A program made the position numbers and the translations under genes. DNA of 64,000 nt from Clostridium_AD sp937920395. Lineage in GTDB: Bacteria; Bacillota; Clostridia; Clostridiales; Clostridiaceae. Numbering within the stretch: position 1 is the first letter of the stretch; every line of letters starts with the position of its first letter. The stretch lies in assembly GCA_052274345.1 (NCBI GenBank), contig DAVZGP010000003.1, positions 62,001-126,000 on the forward strand, written 5' to 3'. The notes below the pieces were generated by a model. It worked only from the letters and a program-made list of their open reading frames with translations. It had not been told where the DNA came from and did no database searches. Below, in pieces: positions 34,701 to 44,000 of the stretch.

Positions 34701-36360
34701 CTCGCTTTACTAAGTTTCTAAAGACAACCTGAACCGTGCCTTCCTTATATATAGTATTTACATACTTAAGCAAGTTTTCGTCTTTTTCCTTGAAATCTGC
34801 ATTTTCACCATAACATTTCCAGCGAGTTTCTTTCCTTGCTAAAAGGTGAACTATTAAAACTTTACAGACATATAGTCTATCAATAACTTCGTATATTTGA
34901 AGTAGTTCTCGCATATCTTTAGCACTTAAATTATTTGAAAGAACTAAAAGTTCTTCTATTTTTTTGCTAGCAATTTGTAACTTAGAAGAATTAAAAACAT
35001 AATTCTTAGATATACCACCTGCATATTCATCCATTACCTTTTGCATAGCCTCTTCAATACCATTTATAGAAAATAAGCTATCCTTATTAGAAAGAAAAGT
35101 TTCTAATAATTTTATTTTAGATGAAATTTTTTCATCATCAATTTTCTTATTTTTCTTGTTTTCTATAAATTCAATTGCCGCACAAGCTGCAATTTCACCT
35201 TCTACGAAACAACCAGTCACATATTTTTTAGGACTTCCTCCAGCAACGTCTCCCGCTGCATATAAGCCGGAAATAGTTGAAGCTCTTTTTGTATCCACCC
35301 AATATCCACTAGCTGCATGTCCACCAACTATATAAGGTTCTGTACCTTCTATCTCAAGGTTCTCCATGCTTGGTCCAATACCATCTTCAATCCACTTCAA
35401 AGTCTGAGCTGGTGCCATATTAAGATACGCCTTATAAAGTTCTTCCTCAGTTTCATCTGAAATGCCTTTTGTTTTCAAATAACAAGGTCCATGGCCTTTA
35501 CTATTCTCTTCTACAGTTGCAAATAATCTTATAGCCGTTAATTGTTTTCCATAATTTTTTACATATTCATCTCCACTAGCATTAACTTGCCTTGCACCAA
35601 TACCTTGAGCCACTGTACCTGTTGGTGCTATAGTATCTTTACACCTTAAAGCAATAAATCTCATTTCAAAAGAGGTCATTTCAGCTCCGGCTCTTATACC
35701 CATAGCATAACCCGCCCCAGTATTAAAAGGCGAATACCACATCTTATGTTTAGAAAAGCCAGGATTATTGGGTTTATATAGACCAGACGCTCCTCCGGTA
35801 GTACAAATTACAGCTTTCGAATAAATCACATAAAATATGTTTTCTTGTATATGAAAACCATAAGCACCAATAACCACATCATCTTTAACAATGTAATCTA
35901 TTATATTTACATTGTTTAAAACATTTACATTTTGCTTTAAATTGACCTCATTTGCAAGAAGTGGCTTTATGTTTTCTCCGTTAATTTTAATACTTCGTTT
36001 GCCTCGAGTCACATATTCACCCTCTGAATCTTTTAAAATAGTAAGTCCTATACTCTCCATGTGTTTTGTAACCTTAGTTAGATTCTTAGCTATGGAATAT
36101 ACTAAATCTTCTCTTATTATACCCTCAGCTTCATTTTTAACATAATCTACAAATTCTTCTGGGGTATGACCTTTATTAATGTAGGCATTTATTGCATTTA
36201 CTCCTGCAGCTAAACACCCACTTCTTCTAATATTAGCCTTGTCTGCTACAATAATATTAATATCTTCCTTCTTACTTAATGTTAATGCTGCATAACATCC
36301 AGCGGTGCCTCCACCAACTACTAATACATCTGTTTCTAATATTTTTGTTTTAAGCCTCAT
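34681..36360 (-). CDS. aprA: Adenylylsulfate reductase alpha subunit-like flavoprotein
   Basis: A 559-residue FAD protein of the fumarate reductase/succinate dehydrogenase/AprA superfamily. The FAD-binding start is VLVVGGGTAGCYAALTL (residues 12-28), with RRSGCLAAGVNA near 45, the substrate-domain TGGASGLYKPN near 190 and the late AAGDVAGGSPKKYVTGCFVEG near 370. In its operon, with sulfate adenylyltransferase and an AprB-like ferredoxin, the natural reading is reduction of APS to sulfite and AMP. Dissimilatory sulfate reduction is not suggested because DsrAB and QmoABC are absent here. A different flavoprotein function is possible but context makes it less likely. Confidence 0.82.
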   Translation of the reverse strand: MRLKTKILETDVLVVGGGTAGCYAALTLSKKEDINIIVADKANIRRSGCLAAGVNAINAYINKGHTPEEFVDYVKNEAEGIIREDLVYSIAKNLTKVTKHMESIGLTILKDSEGEYVTRGKRSIKINGENIKPLLANEVNLKQNVNVLNNVNIIDYIVKDDVVIGAYGFHIQENIFYVIYSKAVICTTGGASGLYKPNNPGFSKHKMWYSPFNTGAGYAMGIRAGAEMTSFEMRFIALRCKDTIAPTGTVAQGIGARQVNASGDEYVKNYGKQLTAIRLFATVEENSKGHGPCYLKTKGISDETEEELYKAYLNMAPAQTLKWIEDGIGPSMENLEIEGTEPYIVGGHAASGYWVDTKRASTISGLYAAGDVAGGSPKKYVTGCFVEGEIAACAAIEFIENKKNKKIDDEKISSKIKLLETFLSNKDSLFSINGIEEAMQKVMDEYAGGISKNYVFNSSKLQIASKKIEELLVLSNNLSAKDMRELLQIYEVIDRLYVCKVLIVHLLARKETRWKCYGENADFKEKDENLLKYVNTIYKEGTVQVVFRNLVKRDEVYEH

Positions 36361-36417
36361 TATATCCTCCTATCTAAGATATCTAAAATAAAACAGCTAT
36401 AAATATATTATTCTATT

Positions 36418-37005
36418 TTAGATACCTACCTTTAAATAGTCCAATATTTGATCTACACATTGATCTACTGTTTTTTCCTTTGTGTTTACAACAATTTCAG
36501 GATTTTCAGGTTTTTCATAAGGAGCAGATATACCTGTAAATTCTTTAATCAAGCCTTTTCTTGCCTTTTTATATAAATTTTTAGGATCTCTTTTTTCGCA
36601 TTCATCTAAGGGGCAATCAATAAATACTTCAATAAAGTCATCGCCTATTGTTTTACGTGCCATTTCACGATTCACCTTTAATGGAGATATGAAACAAGCA
36701 ATGGTTATTAATCCTGAATCTACAAACAATTTTCCAATTTCGCTAATTCGCCTAATATTTTCATTTCTATCTTCCTTTGAAAACCCAAGATCCGAGTTTA
36801 TACCTAGGCGAATATTATCTCCATCTAATAGATAGGTTGCTTTACCCATTTCATTTAATCTTATATCTAAAGCATTTGCTACTGTTGACTTTCCAGAACC
36901 TGATAACCCAGTAAGCCATAATAACCTTGATTTTTGTGATAATAGATTTTCGCGCTCATCTCGAGTTACAAAAGTATCATGCCAGGTAAGATTTTCTATG
37001 CTCAT
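36418..37005 (-). CDS. cysC: Adenylylsulfate kinase
   Basis: A 195-residue P-loop kinase that phosphorylates APS to PAPS. The Walker A loop GLSGSGKST lies near residue 33, followed by the DGDNIR motif near 61, RRISEIGKLF and the lid segment KGLIKEFTGISAPYE. Every feature of a working enzyme is present. It sits between the uptake permease and aprA. No PAPS reductase (CysH) or sulfotransferase is seen in the window, so the fate of PAPS is unclear: it may serve sulfation or a reductase encoded elsewhere. Confidence 0.93.
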   Translation of the reverse strand: MSIENLTWHDTFVTRDERENLLSQKSRLLWLTGLSGSGKSTVANALDIRLNEMGKATYLLDGDNIRLGINSDLGFSKEDRNENIRRISEIGKLFVDSGLITIACFISPLKVNREMARKTIGDDFIEVFIDCPLDECEKRDPKNLYKKARKGLIKEFTGISAPYEKPENPEIVVNTKEKTVDQCVDQILDYLKVGI

Positions 37006-37034
37006 TTATATTAACCTCCATCACTATTATAAAA

Positions 37035-37829
37035 CTATGCCCTATCAAGGCCCCATTTATGTCTCATATTTATCTCGAGTCTTGAAAAAACAAGTTTGTC
37101 AACGAATAGTCCAAGAATTATTATTACTATCATTACGGCTACAACTTGGCTAATGTCTGCAAGATCACGCCCTACCATAAGCACTTGACCAAGACCCTTT
37201 GTTGACGATAACATTTCTCCTGCCATCAAAGCCCTCCATGCAAATGACCAACCCTGCTTAAGTCCACTAACTATATCAGGTAATGCTGCAGGCAAAATAA
37301 CATGGGTATAAACCTTACTACCCTTTGCACCCATTGTTTTTGCTGCTCTTATATATAATGGATTTACATTTTGTATTGCATATTTAACTGATATTGCCAC
37401 TGCGAATGTTGAACCAATTGCAATTACGAAAATAATTGAAATCTCACTAAGACCAAACCAAAGAATAGCAAAAGGCAACCAGCAAATACTTGGTAAAGTT
37501 TGTAGTCCTAAAATTAATGGTCCTAGATTTTCATCTAAATACTTGAATTTAGCAATTGTAAGTCCTAACGTCAACCCTATTATTACTGATATAAAATATC
37601 CAACTACAATTCTCTTTAAACTTGCAACAATAGCTATTCCTATTGTGTTATCTTTTATAAGTGAAAGTAAAGTACCAAAAACGTCAAAAGGTGATGGGAA
37701 AATATATGGTTTCCAAATTTTAAAAATATCAACACCTAGCTTATAAATCCCCTCCCATATCATTATCAGGAGTATATAGAACAGTATTTTCTTCAATATT
37801 CCAATCACCATCGTATTCTGCTTTTGCAA
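37035..37829 (-). CDS. ssuC: ABC transporter permease, SsuC/TauC type
   Basis: A 264-residue membrane protein with about six transmembrane segments and the EAA-like loop YIRAAKTMGAKGSKVYTHVI near 157. It belongs to the nitrate/sulfonate/taurine permease family; here it probably takes up sulfate or organosulfonates, judging from the operon. The 5' end overlaps the upstream ATPase gene by 89 bases. The first possible start, TTG at 37829, has GGAGG 9-14 bases upstream; an ATG at 37811 also overlaps. Either start is needed to retain the first membrane helix. Confidence 0.85.
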   Translation of the reverse strand: MQKQNTMVIGILKKILFYILLIMIWEGIYKLGVDIFKIWKPYIFPSPFDVFGTLLSLIKDNTIGIAIVASLKRIVVGYFISVIIGLTLGLTIAKFKYLDENLGPLILGLQTLPSICWLPFAILWFGLSEISIIFVIAIGSTFAVAISVKYAIQNVNPLYIRAAKTMGAKGSKVYTHVILPAALPDIVSGLKQGWSFAWRALMAGEMLSSTKGLGQVLMVGRDLADISQVVAVMIVIIILGLFVDKLVFSRLEINMRHKWGLDRA

Positions 37830-38589
37830 CCTTCTCCACCTCCTCTTTTAATGCTTTCATTATCTTAGATGTATAATAAGCTATATCAGAACTTTCCATT
37901 TCCCTAGGCCTTGCAAGTTCTATCCTAAATTCTTGTTTTATTCTACCAGGATTAGCTGCCATAACTACAACTCTATTAGCCAAATAAACTGCTTCTTCTG
38001 CATTATGGGTAATAAAAATAATTGTTTTTTTTGTATTTACCCATATTCGTTGCAACTCTTGTTGCAGCATCATTTTAGTCTGACTGTCAAGGGCAGCAAA
38101 AGGTTCATCCATTAGCAGTATTTCAGAATCAAGAGATAGTGCACGGGCAAGAGCTACTCTTTGCTTCATTCCACCTGATAACTCATAAACATAAGAATCT
38201 TGAAATTTTGATAAATGTACCATTTTTAAATAATGAATAGCCTTCTTATATCTATCTTCCTTAGGCATTCCAGCCATCTTCATGCCAAACTCTACATTAT
38301 CTATTACCTTAAGCCATGGAAATAATGCAGCTTCCTGAAACATCACTGTTCTATCAGGCCCAGGACCTGTTATTTCATTACCATTAAGTAGTACAACACC
38401 TGTGGTTGCTTTTTCAAGTCCTGCTAAAATATTTAGTAAAGTTGATTTTCCACAACCAGATGGACCTAATATGCATACAAAGTCACCCTTTGTAATTTCT
38501 AAATTGAAATTTTCAAGTGTACTTGTTTTCTTATGCTTTGAAATAAACTCCTTACTAACGTCCTTAACTATAAGACTCAAACTTATCAC
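37741..38589 (-). CDS. ssuB: ABC transporter ATP-binding protein, SsuB/TauB type
   Basis: A 282-residue ATPase. Walker A is GPSGCGKST near residue 42, the Q-loop follows in MFQEAALFPW, the signature is ELSGGMKQR near 138, Walker B is ILLMDEPFAALD near 157, and the switch histidine lies in FITHNAEEA. A C-terminal tail of about 30 residues extends past the ATPase core and is where the permease gene begins in another frame. It powers the SsuC-type permease with the lipoprotein SsuA-like receptor upstream. Confidence 0.93.
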   Translation of the reverse strand: MISLSLIVKDVSKEFISKHKKTSTLENFNLEITKGDFVCILGPSGCGKSTLLNILAGLEKATTGVVLLNGNEITGPGPDRTVMFQEAALFPWLKVIDNVEFGMKMAGMPKEDRYKKAIHYLKMVHLSKFQDSYVYELSGGMKQRVALARALSLDSEILLMDEPFAALDSQTKMMLQQELQRIWVNTKKTIIFITHNAEEAVYLANRVVVMAANPGRIKQEFRIELARPREMESSDIAYYTSKIMKALKEEVEKVAKAEYDGDWNIEENTVLYTPDNDMGGDL

Positions 38590-38594
38590 CTCTT

Positions 38595-39635
38595 TTATTT
38601 GATTTGAACTTGACCTTTTTCTTTTAAAACCTTATTTAGAATTGTTAGGTTAAACAAATTCTTTGTGTCCGGATTCAATCTTAAGAACCCTTCTTGAAGT
38701 GAAAATTTAACAAAATCTAAAACAGAATCCTTTTCTGGATTATTTGTAACTGTTAATCTATTGAACGCAGCATCTAAAACATCTTTTTCTATTCCTTTTT
38801 TTGTTAGCTCAGTAATCTGCTTATTAACAATTAATTTAGAACTACCTGGATTCTTATTAATATAAGTAGTAGCTTCTACATGTGCTTTAATAAAATTTTT
38901 AACAATCAATGGATGATCCTTTAAAAATTCTGTTCTCACAACTACTACAGCTGTCGTATATTTTCCTTGCATAAATAAGTCTTTGTAATCCAAGATAATA
39001 TTCGATCTTGCCTCTTTAATAAGTCTTGATCCCCAAGGTTCAGGTACTAATGCAGCATCTATGTCACCTTTTTTTAATAATGATAAAATGTCAGCATTTG
39101 ATGCTTGCCTTACTTCAACTGTTCCACCCTTTATTTTATCCTTAAGTCCATTTTCAGACATTATGTTCCTAAGTGTTAAATCTTGAGTATTTCCAAACTG
39201 TGGAACTGCAATTTTTTTGCCACTCAAATCCTTTAAATTCTTAATAACCATTCCTTTTTTAGATACGAATATTGCACCTGCATCCGTTGCACCTGCAATA
39301 ATTTGAATATCTCCCTTAGATTTTGCATATCCATTTATAGCAGGGCCAGGCCCAATATATGCAATATCAATAGCTTTTGCAAACAATGCTTCTACTTCTG
39401 CAGGTCCTGCATTAAATAATTTCCACACTAATTTGTTTTTCGTTCCAATAGCCTTTTGAAAGCTACCTTGTTCACGTCCTACAAGAGCTTGCGAATGGGT
39501 GATATTTGGGAAATATCCAACCCTAACATCAACATTCTTATTTACCACTTTTTTTGAACACCCAGCTAATCCAGCAATAATTAAAATACCTGCTAGTATT
39601 GCCCCTGAAATTTTAAATTTCTTTGAATTTTCCAA
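38595..39635 (-). CDS. ssuA: ABC transporter substrate-binding lipoprotein, SsuA/TauA type
   Basis: A 346-residue receptor and first gene of the eight-gene sulfur operon. It starts with TTG, 7 bases after AGGAGG. The signal peptide ends in the lipobox IAGLAGC with lipidated C26. The mature domain begins VRVGYFPNITHSQALVGREQ, typical of the NMT1/nitrate-sulfonate binding superfamily, and includes VPEPWGSRLIKE near 195. It could bind sulfate or an alkanesulfonate; the operon carries no monooxygenase (SsuD/TauD), which favours sulfate or leaves desulfonation to other loci. A degraded paralogous fragment of this gene lies at 56932. Confidence 0.88.
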   Translation of the reverse strand: MENSKKFKISGAILAGILIIAGLAGCSKKVVNKNVDVRVGYFPNITHSQALVGREQGSFQKAIGTKNKLVWKLFNAGPAEVEALFAKAIDIAYIGPGPAINGYAKSKGDIQIIAGATDAGAIFVSKKGMVIKNLKDLSGKKIAVPQFGNTQDLTLRNIMSENGLKDKIKGGTVEVRQASNADILSLLKKGDIDAALVPEPWGSRLIKEARSNIILDYKDLFMQGKYTTAVVVVRTEFLKDHPLIVKNFIKAHVEATTYINKNPGSSKLIVNKQITELTKKGIEKDVLDAAFNRLTVTNNPEKDSVLDFVKFSLQEGFLRLNPDTKNLFNLTILNKVLKEKGQVQIK

Positions 39636-39658
39636 TGTGGGCCTCCTACTAAAATTAG

Positions 39659-39681
39659 TTATATTGAAATATTCAATATAA
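39659..39681. promoter_or_regulatory. Perfect palindrome just upstream of the ssuA ribosome binding site
   Basis: TTATATTGAA (39659-39668) and TTCAATATAA (39672-39681) form 10-bp arms with a 3-base loop. It sits 12 bases before AGGAGG in the roughly 210-base leader. It could be an operator or an RNA hairpin affecting translation. Its function is not known. Confidence 0.55.
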
Positions 39682-39828
39682 TATATATTTTAAATAATAC
39701 ATATCTTCAATAGATTAATATTTTCTTTCACAACTATTCCCTTCTACATAATAATAACTTTCAACTTTTAACTATTTTGTCAGAAGTATTTAATTAGATA
39801 TAATTTATAAAGTATTCTTCTAAACCAA

Positions 39829-39845
39829 TCATACCTTTCCTATAG
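39829..39845 (-). promoter_or_regulatory. Sulfur-operon motif downstream of the ssuA promoter
   Basis: The minus strand reads CTATAGGAAAGGTATGA. Twelve of 17 positions match the sequence at 54323-54339 in front of the sulfite reductase/sulfur-carrier operon. It begins 9 bases after the -10 hexamer, so a protein bound here would hinder initiation. An Rrf2/CymR-type regulator is a candidate, by analogy to sulfur control in Firmicutes. Confidence 0.55.
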
Positions 39846-39854
39846 GTTAGGTGT

Positions 39855-39883
39855 ATATTATCATTAGTTTAATCAATTGTCAA
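39855..39883 (-). promoter_or_regulatory. Promoter of the sulfate assimilation operon
   Basis: Consensus TTGACA (39878-39883) and TAATAT (39855-39860) with a 17-base spacer on the minus strand. It implies a leader of about 210 bases before ssuA. Confidence 0.75.
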
Positions 39884-40007
39884 CAATTACATTACTTACA
39901 CTATTTTATTGTTTTCCATAGAATATACCAAATAATAATGGTAATACTATATTAAATAAGTAACTTAAAAAAAATTCAATATTTAACGTAGTTTTGATAA
40001 CTATGTA

Positions 40008-40036
40008 TTGAAATGTTTGTATTTATATGGTATTAT
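40008..40036 (+). promoter_or_regulatory. Promoter of the SGNH hydrolase gene
   Basis: TTGAAA (40008-40013) and TATTAT (40031-40036), 17-base spacer, about 46 bases before the start codon and divergent from the sulfur operon. Confidence 0.65.
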
Positions 40037-40082
40037 ATTAATATAGAATAAGTAATATAATTTAGTTTTATGGAGGTATATT

Positions 40083-40799
40083 ATGGAAGTTAAAGATAGC
40101 TACATTATAGTAGCATATGGTGATTCTATTACAAAGGGTGTTATTTACGATGATAAAAAATCTAGATATGCAACTTTAAAAGAAAATTTTACAAGTATTG
40201 TTGAGAATAAAATAAAAGGTCCTGTGTACAACGCAGGTAAATTTGGTAATACAATTATACGTGGAGCACTTAAAATGTACAATGATGTGATTAAAAAATC
40301 TCCTGATATGGTTTTAGTAGAGTTTGGTGGTAATGATTGCGATTATAAATGGGATGAAATCGCCAAAAATCCAGAAATGGAATATAAACCAAACACTGAT
40401 ATATCTACTTTTCGCGAAACATTACTTTCAATGGTTGATACGCTAAAGAATAATCACATAATACCTGTACTTTTGACTTTGCCTCCACTTGATCCTTTAA
40501 AGTATTTTAACTGGATTTCAAAGGAAAATATTACTTCTGAAAAAAATATTTTACATTGGCTCGGAACGAAGGATAGACTTTTTACTTGGCACAATTCATA
40601 TAGTAAAATGATTTCTCAGGTAGCTAAAGAAACTGGTACTGTACTTATTGATGTTCGTTCTGAATTTTTAAAGCATAGTGATTACACTCAGTTTTTATGC
40701 AAAGATGGAATACATCCAAATGTAGAGGGTCAATCATTAATAGCAACTGTTATATTAAACTTTATAAAAGAAAATTATGATTTTTTATTAGAAAGTTAA
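40083..40799 (+). CDS. SGNH/GDSL-type esterase or lipase
   Basis: A 238-residue cytosolic hydrolase. All four blocks are present: block I YGDSITKG with nucleophile S15, block II glycine/asparagine NAGKFGN near 54, block III GGND near 79, and block V DGIHPN near 211 with catalytic D and H. The substrate (a carboxylic ester, acetyl-sugar or lysophospholipid) is not evident. The gene has its own promoter and a GGAGG ribosome binding site, and ends at a strong terminator, so it is monocistronic. No link to its neighbours is apparent. Confidence 0.87.
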   Translation: MEVKDSYIIVAYGDSITKGVIYDDKKSRYATLKENFTSIVENKIKGPVYNAGKFGNTIIRGALKMYNDVIKKSPDMVLVEFGGNDCDYKWDEIAKNPEMEYKPNTDISTFRETLLSMVDTLKNNHIIPVLLTLPPLDPLKYFNWISKENITSEKNILHWLGTKDRLFTWHNSYSKMISQVAKETGTVLIDVRSEFLKHSDYTQFLCKDGIHPNVEGQSLIATVILNFIKENYDFLLES

Positions 40800-40863
40800 A
40801 AGAATAAATTTACTTGATAAACTTTTTAGAAAAATCAGACATAATAATACAGTCTCTTTCCTT

Positions 40864-40908
40864 GGCAACAATCATTGAAATTTATTTTCAATGATTGTTG
40901 CTTTTATT
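40864..40908 (+). terminator. Strong intrinsic terminator after the SGNH hydrolase gene
   Basis: Perfect 16-bp stem GCAACAATCATTGAAA with TTTCAATGATTGTTGC, followed by TTTTATTATT. Confidence 0.9.
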
Positions 40909-40992
40909 ATTAGACAATAAAAACACTTATATTAGTAAATTTCTTATCAATAGTCTGTAAATTGTTAATTTTGACTCATTAAAAAATCTAAC

Positions 40993-41020
40993 TTGCAAAA
41001 TCATAGAATCGTGGTACAAT
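40993..41020 (+). promoter_or_regulatory. Promoter of gltB
   Basis: TTGCAA (40993-40998) and TACAAT (41015-41020) with 16 bases between, about 40 bases upstream of the gltB GTG start. Confidence 0.65.
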
Positions 41021-41059
41021 TTATATTATTAGTTTATAAAAATAGAAGGGGGTAATATT

Positions 41060-44000
41060 GTGAATAATAGCATTGGTTATCCTGAAAAGCAGGGGTTATA
41101 TGATCCTGCTAATGAAAAAGATAATTGTGGCGTTGGCTTTGTAGTGAATGTCAGAGGCGAAAAAACCAACGGTATTATAAAAAAAGGGCTAAAGGTTCTT
41201 GTGAATTTAACCCATAGAGGTGCAGTAGGTGCAGATCCTAAAACTGGGGATGGTGCAGGTATACTCGTTCAAATTCCAGATGAATTTTTTAGAATTAGTT
41301 GTGACAATTTAGGACTTGAATTACCTAGAATCGGGAAATACGCTGTAGGAATGACTTTTTTACCAAAAGAACCGGCGTTAAGATTTCAATGTGAAGGAAT
41401 ATTCGAGAGAATTGCAGAAGAAGAAGGACAAAAAATAATAGGCTGGAGATCTGTCCCAGTTGATAGCAGAAACATTGGTGACACAGCAAAAGGAACCGAA
41501 CCTATTATAAGACAAATATTTATAGGGTCGACTTTTAGAGATGAATCACTTTCAGAAGATGAACTGCAAGAAGAATTTGAAAGAAGACTTTATATTATAA
41601 GAAAAAGAGCTGAAAGTGAAGTAATTAAATTAGTTAATAGAAATACAGAATATTTCTATATCTGTAGTCTTTCTAGCAGAACAATTGTTTACAAAGGACT
41701 TTTACTTGCTGACCAAATAAAGGGTTTTTACATTGATTTACAAGACATAAATTTTAAAAGTGCTCTTTGTCTTGTTCATCAAAGATATAGTACAAACACC
41801 TTTCCAACGTGGGATTTAGCTCAACCTTTTAGATATTTGGCTCATAATGGAGAAATAAACACTATTCGTGGGAATCGAAACTGGATGAATGCACGAGAAG
41901 GAATAATAAAATCTAAGGTGTACGGAGAAAATCTTAAGAAGTTATTCCCAATTATTAGTCCTAATGGTAGTGACTCAGCTTCGTTAGATAACATGTTAGA
42001 ACTATTAAAAATGGATGGAAGATCTCTACCTCATAGTTTAATGATGTTGATTCCTGAAGTTTGGACTACAAACGATGATATGAAAGATTATAAAAAATCA
42101 TTTTACGAATATCATGGATCTCTCATTGAACCTTGGGATGGACCAGCCGTTGTTGCATTTACAGATGGAATTCGAATAGGTGCAACCCTTGATAGAAATG
42201 GACTTAGACCTGCAAGATATGTAATAACAAAGGATGGTTTTGCTGTTCTTGCATCTGAAGCTGGAGTACTTAAATTTAAACCAGAAGATATCAAAAAAAA
42301 GGGCAAACTTCAACCGGGAAAGATGTTCCTAATTGATACTAATGAAGGACGAATAATTACAGACGACGAAATAAAAAAAACAGTTTGTACAAATAAGCCA
42401 TATGGTGAGATGGTTTTAAAAAACAAACTATATCTAGAAGATTTTGAAGGTGTAGTTGATGAAATTATAATAGATAAAGATATTTTAAAAGAGAAACAGC
42501 AAGCATTTGGTTATACTCTAGAAGATTTAAAACTTATTTTGTCTCCAATGGCAAAAGACGGGAAGGAACCTATCGGTTCTATGGGAAACGATACTCCACT
42601 GGCTGTTTTATCTAACAAACCACAACTTTTATTTGCTTATTTTAAGCAACTTTTTGCACAAGTTACCAATCCTCCAATTGATTCAATTAGAGAAAAAATG
42701 GTAATGTCTTTAATGAACTATGTTGGCTCTCAGTATAATGTTTTAAATCAGGATTCTAATAACAATCCATTTATTGAAATAAGTAGACCCCTTTTAACTA
42801 ATTTGGAAATGGCTAAAATTAAGAATTTAAAAGATAATGCTTTTAAAACAACAACAATTCCTATAACTTTTAAGGCAGATACTGGCATTGAAGGTTTTAA
42901 AATGGCACTTGATAAAATTTGTGAAAGAGCATCTGCAAGAATTAAAGAAGGATATAACATTATCGTTCTTAGTGATAGATTAGTAGATTCTTACGATGCT
43001 GCCATCCCAAGTTTACTTGCATTATCTGCTGTACAACAACATTTAACAAGGGAAAAAACCAGAACCTTTGTTTCTTTAATAGTTGAAACAGGAGAAGCAA
43101 GAGAAACTATGCATTTTGCATTACTAATTGGTTATGGTGCAACTGGTGTTAACCCATACCTTGCATTTAAATCAATTGATAATATTATAAATGAGGGTGA
43201 CATAGAAAATATTTCAATAGAAAAAGCCCATGAGAACTATATACATGCTATATCACAAGGTCTTTTAAAGATACTATCAAAGATGGGAATATCAACTATT
43301 CAAAGTTATCATGGAGCACAAATTTTTGATGCAGTTGGCTTAAACTCTAAGTTTCTACAAAAATACTTTGGAGGAACACCCTCTAGAATAGGTGGAATCG
43401 GTATTGAAACTGTGGCAAAAGAAGTATTAATAAGACATAAAAATGCCTTTAACAAGTTAAGGAAACCCATAGCTGAACTAGATGTGGGTGGATTATATTC
43501 TTGGAGAAAAGAAGGGGAATATCACTTATTTAACCCTGATACAATATATAAACTTCAAGTAGCTGCAAGAACTAATGATTATAAATTATATAAGGAATAC
43601 TCAAAGAACATAAATGATCAGGACAAACATTTATGCACAATTAGAGGATTATTTGAACTTAATTATGGGAATGAAATTCCAATAGAACAGGTAGAACCTA
43701 TTAGTGAAATAGTTAAGCGTTTCTGCTCAGGTGCAATGTCATTTGGATCTATTAGTAAGGAAGCTCATGAAACTATGGCTATAGCTATGAATAGACTTGG
43801 TGGCAAAAGCAACACTGGCGAAGGTGGAGAAGATCCTGAAAGATTCAAGGTTGATCAGAATGGAGATTTAAGACGAAGTGCAATTAAACAAATAGCTTCC
43901 GCTAGATTTGGGGTTACAACTGAATACCTCGTTAATGCAGATGAATTACAAATTAAGATAGCTCAAGGAGCAAAGCCTGGTGAAGGTGGTCAACTACCTG

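Noticed and set aside
34681..36360. AprA-like gene as fumarate reductase or L-aspartate oxidase
   Set aside because: The superfamily is shared, but the partner ferredoxin and the operon with CysDN favour APS reduction; no fumarate reductase membrane anchor is near.
39650..39848. Riboswitch (S-box, T-box) or a 13-residue leader peptide in the ssuA leader
   Set aside because: I find no S-box or T-box conserved blocks. A GTG-led VKENINLLKICII frame with AAGGGA upstream exists but is too short and has only one cysteine codon.
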